Notes: generated from the letters alone by a model not told the origin. Shown: positions 1 to 7,734, counted from the first letter of the stretch. The stretch: DNA of 32,578 nucleotides from Methanosphaera sp. WGK6 (GCF_001729965.1 NZ_JRWK01000016.1:1-32578), one strand, 5' to 3'. A program made the numbers and translations.

Positions 1-214
1 TGTGGCAATTTTTTTAAGTGGAATTTATTATGCAATTTTTTTTAAAGTTCTAGTTTTTGTAGTAAATTTAAGATTCTAATTTTTTAATAGTTATTTTTGA
101 TGATTTATACGAATTTATTAAATATTTAGTTATTACAAATTATGTTATATAGAAATATCTTTTTTTTGAGGATTTCTTTTTTTTATTTAAAATAAATTTA
201 TTGAGGTTATTTGC
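1..214. other. AT-rich upstream region of dphB
   Basis: Non-coding, almost entirely A and T. The only clear signal is the ribosome binding site GAGGT at 203-207 in front of dphB. A TATA-like stretch around 105-130 (TTTATACG, then TTATTAAATATTT) could be its promoter, but in DNA this AT-rich that is weak evidence. The gene to the left lies outside the window. Confidence 0.4.
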
Positions 215-1006
215 ATGTTATATTTTGTAGGTTTAGGATTATTTAGTGAAGATGATATATCATATAAGGGTTTTAAAGCACTTCAAAGTGTTGATTGTAT
301 TTATGCTGAATTTTACACTGCTAAATTAATGGGTGGTAATATTGATAATTTAATTGAGAAACTTGATGTTCCGTTTGTTACTTTAAAACGTGAGGATGTT
401 GAGGATCAAAATATTATTATTAGGGAAGCTATGACTAAAAATATTGCTTTTGTTACTGCAGGTGATTCTTTAATGGCTACTACTCATACGGAGCTTTATG
501 TTGAGGCTTTAAATAAAGGTATTGAAACTCGTATTATTCATGGTAGTAGTATTTTTTCCGCTGCTCCTGGACTTGTTGGTCTTCAAGCATATAAGTTTGG
601 TAAAACTACTACTGTGCCATTTCCTGATGAGAATTTTTTTCCTCATTCGCCATATGATGCTATTAAATTAAATTCAGAAGTTGGTCTTCATACTTTAGTT
701 TTACTTGATATTCAAGCTCATAAGGATAAGTATATGAGTGTTAATGAGGCTATTGATTATTTAAGACGTGTTGAAAGTGAACGTGGTGAACATGTTTTTG
801 ATGATGATCGTATTGTTATAGGTCTTGCTCAGGCTGGTAGTGATAGTCCTATTGTTAAGGGTGGTACTGTTGCACAGGTTGCTGATTTTGATTTTGGTGA
901 ACCTTTGCATTGTATGATTGTTCCTGGTAATTTACATTTTATTGAGGCAGAGGCTTTACTTACATTGGCGGATGTTGATAAATCTTTACTTGAAGAGTTT
1001 TTATAG
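215..1006 (+). CDS. dphB: Diphthine synthase (diphthamide biosynthesis methyltransferase)
   Basis: SAM-dependent methyltransferase that methylates the amino-carboxypropyl-histidine of elongation factor 2 to make diphthine, an intermediate of diphthamide in archaea and eukaryotes. The protein has 263 residues, normal for the archaeal family. It belongs to the tetrapyrrole-methylase fold: the N-terminus carries the glycine motif VGLGL (residues 5-9), residues 83-91 read GDSLMATTH, and residues 109-129 start HGSSIFSAAPG and continue to AYKFG, which is characteristic of DphB rather than of the cobalamin methyltransferases. The ATG follows GAGGT at 203-207. It stands alone and ends in a T-rich stretch. 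Codons favour T in third position, unlike the C- and A-ending codons of hdrCB. Confidence 0.93.
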   Translation: MLYFVGLGLFSEDDISYKGFKALQSVDCIYAEFYTAKLMGGNIDNLIEKLDVPFVTLKREDVEDQNIIIREAMTKNIAFVTAGDSLMATTHTELYVEALNKGIETRIIHGSSIFSAAPGLVGLQAYKFGKTTTVPFPDENFFPHSPYDAIKLNSEVGLHTLVLLDIQAHKDKYMSVNEAIDYLRRVESERGEHVFDDDRIVIGLAQAGSDSPIVKGGTVAQVADFDFGEPLHCMIVPGNLHFIEAEALLTLADVDKSLLEEFL

Positions 1007-1129
1007 ATTTTTTAGTAATACATATTATTTTATATAGTGTTAATAATATACTATTTAATTAGATATTTAAAAATTCTGAATATAGTGTGTAAGTTATTAA
1101 AATAAATAATATGTATAGAAGGGTTTTAA

Positions 1130-1354
1130 TTGAACTACTCTGATAATGAAATGGTAGATTTTATTAAGGGTACTCATATTTCTCATGATGTGTATAAGGA
1201 TATTCAATTCATTCGTGATAAAAAGACTTGCTTTTATGAGGTTATTTGTACTAAGCATGATAATTCACAGTGTTTTGTTTATATAGGTTATGATGGAACT
1301 ACTGCTCGTCGTACGTATAATCGTATTATAGCATCTGCTGAAGACAGTAAATGA
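1130..1354 (+). CDS. Hypothetical 74-residue protein
   Basis: Not recognised. A small soluble-looking protein with no signal peptide or membrane segment; it has cysteines at residues 34, 40 and 48, and an R-R-x-Y-N-R segment near the C-terminus (residues 60-65). The frame opens with TTG at 1130 behind GAAGGG (1118-1123). An in-frame ATG at 1151 would shorten it to 67 residues but lacks a good ribosome binding site. Codon use (GGT, GAT, ATT, CGT) resembles dphB next door, which supports it being a real gene. It is separated from dphB by 123 bases, so it is probably transcribed on its own or by read-through. No function is proposed. Confidence 0.6.
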   Translation: MNYSDNEMVDFIKGTHISHDVYKDIQFIRDKKTCFYEVICTKHDNSQCFVYIGYDGTTARRTYNRIIASAEDSK

Positions 1355-1466
1355 GTAAGTATCCTTTTGTTTTATTTTTTTAAAAACACGTAAATATTTT
1401 TTTTATACTTTTTTTTTGATTTTATTTTTTTTTTAAAAAGAGAATTTGATGGGAGTTTATTTTTTT
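1355..1466. terminator. T-rich convergent terminator region
   Basis: The space between the convergent 74-residue gene (+) and the archaeosine-synthase-like gene (-) holds several long T runs (around 1373-1380, 1398-1414 and 1425-1434), plus A runs that are T runs on the other strand. Archaeal RNA polymerase terminates at such T-tracts, so this is probably a two-way terminator. No hairpin stands out. Confidence 0.45.
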
Positions 1467-2185
1467 TTAGTATAGTTGTGTGTATTTTTGAAGATAATTT
1501 TGGTAATGTTTATCAAGTAGTCTATGTAGTGACATGATTTCTGGATTTGTTGCAGCTTTTTGTTCTGTTAGATTTCGTAGTGTTTTATTTTTTATATTTT
1601 CTTGTATTTCTTTTATTGTGAATTTTAGTTGTTTTATGTTTTCTTGTTCTATATTGTCTGTTATATTGTATTTTTCTTGTGGGTATATGTTTGTATTTGT
1701 CATTATGTTATTATTTTTTGCTTCATATATTGCTCTACTTGTATCAAATAGGTCTATTCCAAGGTATGTTAGTATTGGTAGGATTTGTGTTGTAGCAAAG
1801 GGGAAATATAGTGTTGTGTTTGGGTTTATATTTTCTCTTGTTTGAATTATTATACTTAGTAGGTCTTGTGGATTTCTTTGTAGTTCATCTGTGTTTGCAA
1901 ACATGAGTGTGGTGTAGCCTAGTTGTTCTAGTTTTTGTGCACATTCTATTCTAAGGTCTGTGTATTGTGCTCCTTGTATTACTGCTATTTTTTTTTGTTT
2001 TTTTCTTCTTGTGCAAGGTTTATTGTTTGTTGAGTGTATTCTTGTGCTATTTCTTTTTGTATTTTGAATGGTGTTGCAATGTTTTTTACTATTTCTATTT
2101 CTTTATAGTCTATTACTGTAGGGGTTATTCTTTCTTTCCATTGGCCAAGTCGTGCTGGTCCATCATGTGAGTTTATTTTTAACAT
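1467..2185 (-). pseudogene. Archaeosine-synthase-like (TGT-fold) N-terminal fragment, frameshifted
   Basis: Two minus-strand frames form one protein. The first starts at ATG 2185 (66 residues, N-terminus MLKINSHDGPARLGQW) and stops just after a run of nine A (plus-strand T run 1988-1996). The second continues unbroken in the next frame from the same run to the stop at 1467, reading IAVIQGAQYTDLRIECAQ, then a Rossmann-like stretch with LTYLGIDLFD, and ending with a LRNLTEQKAATNPE-type segment. One added A, or a -1 slip on A-AAA-AAA, would give a 239-residue protein. The order of motifs matches the N-terminal domain shared by archaeal tRNA-guanine transglycosylase paralogues and archaeosine synthase ArcS, which act on G15 of tRNA. 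The C-terminal half of ArcS (core and PUA domains, several hundred residues) is absent, and the cysteine cluster usual before the LREL-type segment is not visible. The start codon has GGGAG upstream (about 2199-2203). It could be a decayed gene, a slippage-dependent gene or a sequencing error. Confidence 0.6.
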
Positions 2186-2535
2186 TTTTTTTATTTATCT
2201 CCCATTCTGTTTTTATTTTTTATTTATGTTTTTTGTGATATTTTATTTTTTTTACTACTTTTTGATAGAATGTGTTACCTTTTAGGTTACACTTTCTTAT
2301 TTTTTTGATACCTTTATATACTAATTTCAATTAAACTATTAATAGAAATTTATTAGTGTTCAGTTTGTAAATTTCTACAAGTTAACTATTAAAAATTTAA
2401 TCTAATAAAAAAAAGAAATTGATGAATTAGGTGCATTGATTTCTTTAATCATCTAAATATTTTATTTTTGGATGTAAAATATTAAATTCAAGCAATAAAT
2501 TTTTATTGTGTATTTTTATCAAATGGAGTGAAAAA
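2186..2535. promoter_or_regulatory. Divergent intergenic region with hdrCB promoter and long leader
   Basis: A TTTATATA box at 2313-2320, preceded by GATACC, is the best archaeal TATA candidate for hdrCB. Transcription would start near 2345, leaving a leader of about 190 bases before the hdrC ATG. The leader contains two inverted repeats: AGAAATTT (2344-2351) with AAATTTCT (2369-2376), and AAAGAAAT (2412-2419) with ATTTCTTT (2439-2446). The hdrC ribosome binding site GGAGTG is at 2524-2529. The left part carries the ribosome binding site of the minus-strand archaeosine-synthase-like gene. The promoter is inferred from motif and position only. Confidence 0.5.
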
Positions 2536-3096
2536 ATGACATTATTAAACGAAAGTGAATACTTAATTACTGAAAAAGATATAGATCCTTCATTTAAAGA
2601 AGAAATAATGGCAAATGGATCTGAAAGTTTAGCAATTTGTTACCAATGTGGTACTTGCTCAGGTGCATGTCCTTCAGGAAGAAGAACTCCTTACATGGTC
2701 AGAAGATTAGTAAGAAAAGCATTAGTTGGAATGAAAAATGATGTAATTTCAGACGATGCAATTTGGATGTGTACAACCTGTTACGAATGTCAAGAAAGAT
2801 GTCCTCGTGATATTAAAATAGTTGAAATCGTTAAAGCTATCAGAAATGTAGCAGCACATGAAGGTTACATGGCAACAGCACACAAAAAAACCGGTTCCTT
2901 CGTAGCAAAAACTGGTCACGGTGTACCTATCAACGATGCAACAAAAGCATTAAGAAAAGAAATTGGTCTTGATGAAATTCCTGCAACAACTCACAAATAC
3001 CCAGAAGCATTAGAAGAAGTACAAACTTTAGTTAAAGCAACTGGATTTGATGAATTAATCGGATACGACTGGACCACAGGCGACATAAAAGAATAA
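2536..3096 (+). CDS. hdrC: CoB-CoM heterodisulfide reductase, iron-sulfur subunit C
   Basis: Ferredoxin-like subunit of heterodisulfide reductase. It passes electrons between HdrA and HdrB for reduction of the CoM-S-S-CoB disulfide, the last step of methanogenesis, in the cytoplasmic HdrABC-Mvh complex. The protein has 186 residues from the ATG at 2536. That start is chosen because GGAGTG lies 6 bases upstream; the frame stays open to a TTG at 2506, but the ten extra residues do not belong to the family. Two 4Fe-4S motifs are complete: cysteines 35, 38, 41, 45 (followed by Pro) and 79, 82, 85, 89 (followed by Pro). hdrB follows after 32 bases. hdrA and mvh genes are not in the window, which fits the separate hdrCB operon known in Methanobacteriales. 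Frequent AAC, TAC, TTC and ATC codons suggest high expression. Confidence 0.96.
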   Translation: MTLLNESEYLITEKDIDPSFKEEIMANGSESLAICYQCGTCSGACPSGRRTPYMVRRLVRKALVGMKNDVISDDAIWMCTTCYECQERCPRDIKIVEIVKAIRNVAAHEGYMATAHKKTGSFVAKTGHGVPINDATKALRKEIGLDEIPATTHKYPEALEEVQTLVKATGFDELIGYDWTTGDIKE

Positions 3097-3128
3097 TTTT
3101 TGATAGATTTAATAAGGAGGATAAAATC

Positions 3129-4025
3129 ATGGCATATGCTTACTTTTTAGGATGTATAATGAACAACAGATACCCTGGAATTGAAAAATCCACCAGAGTA
3201 TTAATGGACAAATTAGGTGTAGAATTAGCAGATATGGAAGGAGCTTCCTGTTGTCCTGCACCAGGTGTATTCGGATCATTTGATAAAGAAACCTGGGCAA
3301 CTATTGCAGCAAGAAACTTAACCATTGCAGAAGATATGGGATCAGACATCTTAACAGAATGTAACGGATGTTTCGGTTCACTTCACGAAGCTAACTCATT
3401 ATTAAAAGAAGATGAAGAATTCAAAGGAAAAGTAAATGGATCATTATCTGAAATTAACCGTGAATTCAAAGGTACATCTAATGTAAGACACTTCGCAGAA
3501 GTATTATACAATGATGTAGGATTAGAAAAACTTACCGAAGTAATGGAAAAAGACTTAAACTTAAACGTTGCTGTACACTACGGTTGTCACTTCTTAAAAC
3601 CTAGTGATGAAATAGGTATAGACAATCCTAAAAACCCTAAAATATTAGATGAACTTGTAGAAATTACTGGAGCAAAATCTGTACCATACACAGATAAAAT
3701 GATGTGTTGTGGAGCAGGTGGAGGTCTCAGAGCAAGAGATAAAGCAGTAACAACCAGTTTCACTCATGAAAAACTTGAAAACATGAAAGCAGCTGGAGTA
3801 GACGCTATTGTAGATGTATGTCCTTTCTGTCACATGCAATTTGATGTAGGACAAACAGAAGTAAACGAACAATACGACACTGACTTTGCAATACCAGTAT
3901 TACACTTAGCTCAATTATACGGATTAGCAATGGGATTATCACCAGAAGAATGTACTCTTGATAAACAAGTTGTTGACCCAACAGAGTTAGTTGAAAAAAT
4001 GAACACACCTAAAGATGCAGAATAA
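3129..4025 (+). CDS. hdrB: CoB-CoM heterodisulfide reductase subunit B
   Basis: Catalytic subunit of cytoplasmic heterodisulfide reductase, where the CoM-S-S-CoB disulfide is cleaved at two non-cubane 4Fe-4S clusters. Both CCG-domain motifs are intact: Cys9, Cys41-Cys42, Cys78 and Cys81 in the first, and Cys153, Cys193-Cys194, Cys231 and Cys234 in the second. The length of 298 residues is usual. The ATG has a strong AAGGAGG (3114-3120) about 8 bases upstream. It is co-transcribed with hdrC and shares its highly-expressed codon bias (AAC, TTC, TAC, GAC). An 11-bp perfect stem-loop lies 13 bases after the stop codon. Confidence 0.97.
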   Translation: MAYAYFLGCIMNNRYPGIEKSTRVLMDKLGVELADMEGASCCPAPGVFGSFDKETWATIAARNLTIAEDMGSDILTECNGCFGSLHEANSLLKEDEEFKGKVNGSLSEINREFKGTSNVRHFAEVLYNDVGLEKLTEVMEKDLNLNVAVHYGCHFLKPSDEIGIDNPKNPKILDELVEITGAKSVPYTDKMMCCGAGGGLRARDKAVTTSFTHEKLENMKAAGVDAIVDVCPFCHMQFDVGQTEVNEQYDTDFAIPVLHLAQLYGLAMGLSPEECTLDKQVVDPTELVEKMNTPKDAE

Positions 4026-4038
4026 GTGTTCACTCAAA

Positions 4039-4064
4039 TAATATAACCCCTCCGGGTTATATTA
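4039..4064 (+). terminator. Perfect 11-bp stem-loop after hdrB
   Basis: TAATATAACCC at 4039-4049 pairs perfectly with GGGTTATATTA at 4054-4064 around a CTCC loop. It is 14 bases after the hdrB stop and richer in G+C than its surroundings. No T run follows directly, so it may be a 3'-end-stabilising or processing hairpin for the hdrCB mRNA rather than a classic terminator. Confidence 0.65.
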
Positions 4065-4198
4065 CTCATCACCACCCCATTTAAAATTATTTTTCTATAG
4101 CTTATTTTATTAATAAAAAACTTACATGTATTCATAGTTAATTCTATAAAAATCAATACATTTATTAAACTAAAAATAACAACATAAAAATATAGATG

Positions 4199-4213
4199 AA
4201 AAGTTTAAACATA
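4199..4213 (+). promoter_or_regulatory. Likely promoter of the DUF749-like gene
   Basis: The sequence AAAAGTTTAAACATA at 4199-4213 matches the AGTTTAAA-type element also found upstream of nifS and the aquaporin gene. A start of transcription about 25 bases downstream would leave a leader of about 40 bases before the ATG at 4268. The call rests on motif similarity and position only. Confidence 0.35.
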
Positions 4214-4267
4214 AAAAAATAAATAAATACTAAAATTAATTGATTAATATAATAGGAGTAATTTAAA

Positions 4268-4564
4268 ATGCAAAAATTTATTGTTGAATTAATAGGTGTT
4301 TTCACCAAAAAAGACTTACCTGAAGATTATGAAAAATTTGTAGAATACAAAGCAACAATAGACAATAAAAATGTTGAAACCACAACACCAATAGCTATTT
4401 TAAAAATAAAAGACACAACAAGTTATCATGTTTTATTCTTAGATGAATATGAATCAATGGATCAAATTGATGAAGAAATATCTAACTCTCTTGATGGTCA
4501 GATATATAATTTTACAATAAGAAATATACTTAAAGGACATATTGAATCAGAAGAAGGTAACTAA
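4268..4564 (+). CDS. Small conserved methanogen protein, possibly DUF749 family
   Basis: A 98-residue acidic protein of unknown function. It starts with alternating hydrophobic residues (FIVELIGVF), and its centre reads like two short beta strands followed by a helix (residues 63-87). The look of the N-terminus (VELIGVFTKKDLPEDY) and the partner gene suggest the DUF749 family of methanogens, but I recall this family only by pattern, so the assignment is tentative. The ATG follows AGGAGT (4254-4259). Its stop is 2 bases before the next ATG, so the two genes are translationally coupled and probably work together. No membrane segment and no cysteines are present. Confidence 0.7.
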   Translation: MQKFIVELIGVFTKKDLPEDYEKFVEYKATIDNKNVETTTPIAILKIKDTTSYHVLFLDEYESMDQIDEEISNSLDGQIYNFTIRNILKGHIESEEGN

Positions 4565-4566
4565 GC

Positions 4567-5112
4567 ATGAGTAACGATGTTAAAGAACCATTATATTTAA
4601 GATGGTCTGTTCTTGATCATTTACTTAAAACATTAAATAAGAAGTATGGTGACATCCCAAAAGAAATAATCAAAGACCTTCAATATGCAAGAGCTTTAAC
4701 AAATTTTTACACTGAAGATCCTTCAGAACCTGATAGAGCAAAAGAATTAGGACGTATAGATTCACTATTAAATACGGTTGAAAGAAATCTCATGTCATTA
4801 GCTCAAGTTGAAGGTGAAGAATTTGTAAAAGAATGGGAGGAAAAATTATTAGATGCATCTAAAGGAAAAGAAGTATTTAAATCAGTACCTATACAATCTA
4901 AATTTATTGCAGGAATGCCTGCAAATTTTGACTTTGTAAGATTTAATTTCAGACAACCAATAGCTGAAGAAAGATTTATTGAAATATGTGAATATGAAAA
5001 TGTTATCATTGAATTTGATGATAATGATAAATCAGTATTTATCTTTGGTGAAAAACCTAATATAACTAGTGCATTAAAAGAAATGGGTCCTTTCTTCAGT
5101 GAACAGATTTAA
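4567..5112 (+). CDS. DUF2096-like methanogen protein
   Basis: A 181-residue acidic protein of unknown function. The N-terminal two thirds is mostly helical and charged (YLRWSVLDHLLKTL at residues 9-22, followed by a long E/K/L-rich helical stretch). The C-terminal third looks like a small alpha/beta domain (FRQPIAEERFIEICE, then VIIEFDDNDKSVFIFGE). The pattern resembles DUF2096, a family limited to methanogenic archaea; this is recognition from memory, not a search. The ATG lies 2 bases after the preceding stop, with AAGGT just upstream inside the previous gene. A T-rich stretch after 5112 probably ends the two-gene transcript. Confidence 0.7.
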   Translation: MSNDVKEPLYLRWSVLDHLLKTLNKKYGDIPKEIIKDLQYARALTNFYTEDPSEPDRAKELGRIDSLLNTVERNLMSLAQVEGEEFVKEWEEKLLDASKGKEVFKSVPIQSKFIAGMPANFDFVRFNFRQPIAEERFIEICEYENVIIEFDDNDKSVFIFGEKPNITSALKEMGPFFSEQI

Positions 5113-5268
5113 ATTTAAATTATTATATTTTACTTCCTTTTTACTTTTTTTTATTTTTTAATTCTTTTTTCATAAGTTTAACACTTTTTTTATACTAAAA
5201 TAATATTAATATTAAGTTAGATATTTAATTATGATAATTAATTTATATTAAAGGAGAGTTTTATTGCA

Positions 5269-5940
5269 ATGAAAATATTAACAATAACTGATATTCACAG
5301 TGCTCCTGATAAGATATTTAGTTTTTTAGATGAGAACTCTGTTGATGAAATTATAATAACAGGGGATGTTACAGAGTTTGGTCCTGAAGATTATTTTGTT
5401 GAAACACTTAATAAATTTGGGGAATATGCTCCAGTTCATGCATTATTTGGAAATTGTGATCCTGAAAATGCAAATGAATTACTTGATAAATCTAACATAA
5501 TTAATATACATGATACTACTTCAAATATTGGAGATATACAACTAGTTGGTTTTGGTGGATCAAACATAACACCATTTGATACTCCTAATGAATATGATGA
5601 TGAAATATTATATAAAGAATTAATTAAATTTAAAGATAATTTACTTTCAGATTCTTATACAATTTTAGTAACACATGCACCACCACTAAACACAAAAACA
5701 GATAAAATAGAATCTGGTGCACATGTAGGTAGTGAAGGAATAAGAAAAATTATTGAAGAAACACAACCAACAATCAATGTATGTGGACATGTACATGAAT
5801 CAATAGGACAAGATATGATAGGAAATACAGTAATAGTAAATCCTGGAGATGCAGCAAATGGACATGCATGTATCATAGAATTATCTGATGAAGATATTAA
5901 AAATAAAAAAGTCAACCTAGAAATATTTACAATAGAATGA
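5269..5940 (+). CDS. Calcineurin-like metallophosphoesterase
   Basis: A binuclear-metal phosphoesterase of 223 residues. All metal-site motifs are present in order: Asp8-Ile-His10, Gly32-Asp33, Gly61-Asn62-Cys-Asp64, Thr135-His136 and Gly173-His174-Val-His176. The small size and the GNCD form resemble the YfcE/MJ0936-like group, whose members hydrolyse phosphodiesters in vitro. The natural substrate cannot be read from the sequence. The ATG follows AAGGAGAG (5251-5258). The stop is 9 bases before the ligase gene at 5950, and the double-ACT gene follows, so these three genes likely form one operon; a role in regulating or supporting the ligase is only inference. Confidence 0.88.
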   Translation: MKILTITDIHSAPDKIFSFLDENSVDEIIITGDVTEFGPEDYFVETLNKFGEYAPVHALFGNCDPENANELLDKSNIINIHDTTSNIGDIQLVGFGGSNITPFDTPNEYDDEILYKELIKFKDNLLSDSYTILVTHAPPLNTKTDKIESGAHVGSEGIRKIIEETQPTINVCGHVHESIGQDMIGNTVIVNPGDAANGHACIIELSDEDIKNKKVNLEIFTIE

Positions 5941-5949
5941 GGTTATAAT

Positions 5950-7278
5950 ATGGCAAAGTTTAGAGAAGAAGACACATGGATATTTAATCCAGAAAAAGAA
6001 TGTATGACTCGTGATGAGTTTAAAGAATTACAACTAAGAAGACTAAAACGTGTAGTAAAATATGCATATGAAAATGTACCATTTTACAAAGACTTATATG
6101 ATAAACATGGAGTTTCACCAGATGATATCCAAACACTAGATGATATCCAAAAACTACCCTTTATCACAAAAGATGATTTAAGAAAAACATATCCCTTTGA
6201 CTTACAAGCAGCACCAAAAGAAGACTGGGTGGAAGTACATTCAACAAGTGGTACAACAGGAATTCCAACAGTAGCAGCTTACACACAAAAAGACCTAGAT
6301 ATATGGGCAGAATCTACAGCACGTGGACTTGCAAGTGTAGGAGTACAAAAAGACAGTATAGTAAATGTAGCATATGGATTTGGATTATTTACAGGTGGAC
6401 ATGGAGCACAATATGGAGCACAAAAAATAGGTGCATTAGCAGTACCAATGTCTTCTGGAAATACAAAAAAACAAATGAACTTCTTAATGGATTTCCCTGC
6501 AGATTTTCTTTGTTGTACACCATCATATGCATTATATCTAGCTGAATCCTTTGAAAAAGAAGGACTTGACCCAAAATCAATCCCTCTAAAAGGTGGATTA
6601 TATGGTGCTGAAATGTGGACTGAAGAAATTCGTCAAAAACTAGAATCAAAATTTGACATATCTGCACAAAACATTTATGGATTAACAGAAGTAATAGGTC
6701 CAGGAGTATCAACAGAATGTCATATAAAAGAAGGTATGCATATAGCAGAAGACCACTTCTATCCAGAAATAATTGATCCTGAAACTCTAGAAGTATTACC
6801 TGAAGGTGAAGAAGGAGAAATTGTATTCACAACACTTACAAAAACAGGAATGCCTGTAATAAGATACAGAACAAAAGATATAACTTCATTAAATTATCAT
6901 AAATGTGATTGTGGAAGAACAACCGTTAGAATGAGTAGAATTACTGGACGTAGTGATGATATGCTTAAAGTAAAAGGAGTAATAGTATTCCCTAAACAAA
7001 TTGAGGAAGTTATCATGAAAATTGATGAATTATCCGCAGCATATCAAATTATTGTATCAAGACCTGGAACACTTGATGAAATAGAAGTACAAGTAGAAAT
7101 AGATCAAGCAAACTTCTCTGATTCAATGACTGACCTTGAAGGATTCAGAGCAAAAATAGCACGAAATATCAAAGATGCAATTGGTATAGGTGTAAAAGTA
7201 ACTCTTGCAGAACCATACTCTATTCCTAGAAGTGAAGGTAAAGCTAAAAGAGTTATAGATAAAAGAGATTTTAGTTAA
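5950..7278 (+). CDS. Phenylacetate-CoA-ligase-like AMP-forming ligase
   Basis: Adenylate-forming enzyme of the PaaK type: it activates an aryl-acetic or related acid with ATP and joins it to coenzyme A. The 442 residues match the family. Motifs visible: the AMP-binding loop STSGTTGIPT (98-107), IYGLTEVIGPG in the centre for the adenylate site, and the hinge region RITGRSDDMLKVKG, preceded by a CDCG pair of cysteines. It is followed after 24 bases by a double-ACT protein, a pairing common in methanogens. There it is thought to handle aryl acids linked to aromatic amino acid synthesis or breakdown with indolepyruvate oxidoreductase (established context; ior genes are not in this window). The ATG is 9 bases after the phosphoesterase stop. 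Exact substrate unknown. Confidence 0.9.
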   Translation: MAKFREEDTWIFNPEKECMTRDEFKELQLRRLKRVVKYAYENVPFYKDLYDKHGVSPDDIQTLDDIQKLPFITKDDLRKTYPFDLQAAPKEDWVEVHSTSGTTGIPTVAAYTQKDLDIWAESTARGLASVGVQKDSIVNVAYGFGLFTGGHGAQYGAQKIGALAVPMSSGNTKKQMNFLMDFPADFLCCTPSYALYLAESFEKEGLDPKSIPLKGGLYGAEMWTEEIRQKLESKFDISAQNIYGLTEVIGPGVSTECHIKEGMHIAEDHFYPEIIDPETLEVLPEGEEGEIVFTTLTKTGMPVIRYRTKDITSLNYHKCDCGRTTVRMSRITGRSDDMLKVKGVIVFPKQIEEVIMKIDELSAAYQIIVSRPGTLDEIEVQVEIDQANFSDSMTDLEGFRAKIARNIKDAIGIGVKVTLAEPYSIPRSEGKAKRVIDKRDFS

Positions 7279-7302
7279 AAATAATAAATAGGAGATTTTT
7301 TC

Positions 7303-7734
7303 ATGGCAATAAAACAAGTATCAGTATTTTTAGAAAATAAAACTGGAAGATTATGGAAAGCACTTAACACATTAAAAGCTCAAGATATTGATATAAGAGC
7401 ATTATCAATAGCAGATACATCTGACTTTGGAATATTAAGGATGATTGTATCAAATCCAGATAAAGCTAAAAGTTCTCTTGAAGATGAAAAATTTGCAGTA
7501 AGTTTAGCAGATGTACTTGCAATAGAAGTAGAAGATCAACCAGGAGGACTAGAAGCAGCATTAGATTTATTAAATAATAATGGAATTAATGTTGAATATA
7601 TCTATGCATTTGTAGAAAAGAAAACACAAAAAGCATTAGTTGTTTTAAGAACTGAAGATAATGATAATGCAGTATCTCTTTTAGAGGATAATGGATTTTC
7701 ATTACTTAATCAAGATGAAGCATATACATTATAA
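7303..7734 (+). CDS. Double ACT-domain protein
   Basis: A stand-alone ligand-binding protein of 143 residues made of two ACT domains (about residues 4-70 and 72-140). Each begins with a strand and an amphipathic helix typical of ACT (KQVSVFLENKTGRLWKAL; then AIEVEDQPGGLEAALDLL). ACT domains usually bind amino acids. Placed directly after the phenylacetate-CoA-ligase-like gene, it probably senses an aromatic amino acid and regulates that enzyme or pathway; this is inference from context. The ATG follows AGGAGAT (7290-7296). Its stop codon lies inside the loop of a strong terminator hairpin (7717-7747). Confidence 0.9.
   Translation: MAIKQVSVFLENKTGRLWKALNTLKAQDIDIRALSIADTSDFGILRMIVSNPDKAKSSLEDEKFAVSLADVLAIEVEDQPGGLEAALDLLNNNGINVEYIYAFVEKKTQKALVVLRTEDNDNAVSLLEDNGFSLLNQDEAYTL

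Noticed and set aside
1351-1383. Ten-codon frame overlapping the stop of the 74-residue gene (ATGA)
   Set aside because: It runs straight into the T-rich terminator; no sign of a real product.
1534-2170. Plus-strand frames of 103 and 67 residues, rich in F, V and L
   Set aside because: They are antisense to the archaeosine-synthase-like fragment; hydrophobic look comes from reading A-rich codons backwards.
2506-2535. In-frame upstream extension of hdrC from a TTG
   Set aside because: The ribosome binding site GGAGTG and ATG 2536 give the normal family length; the ten extra residues do not look like HdrC.
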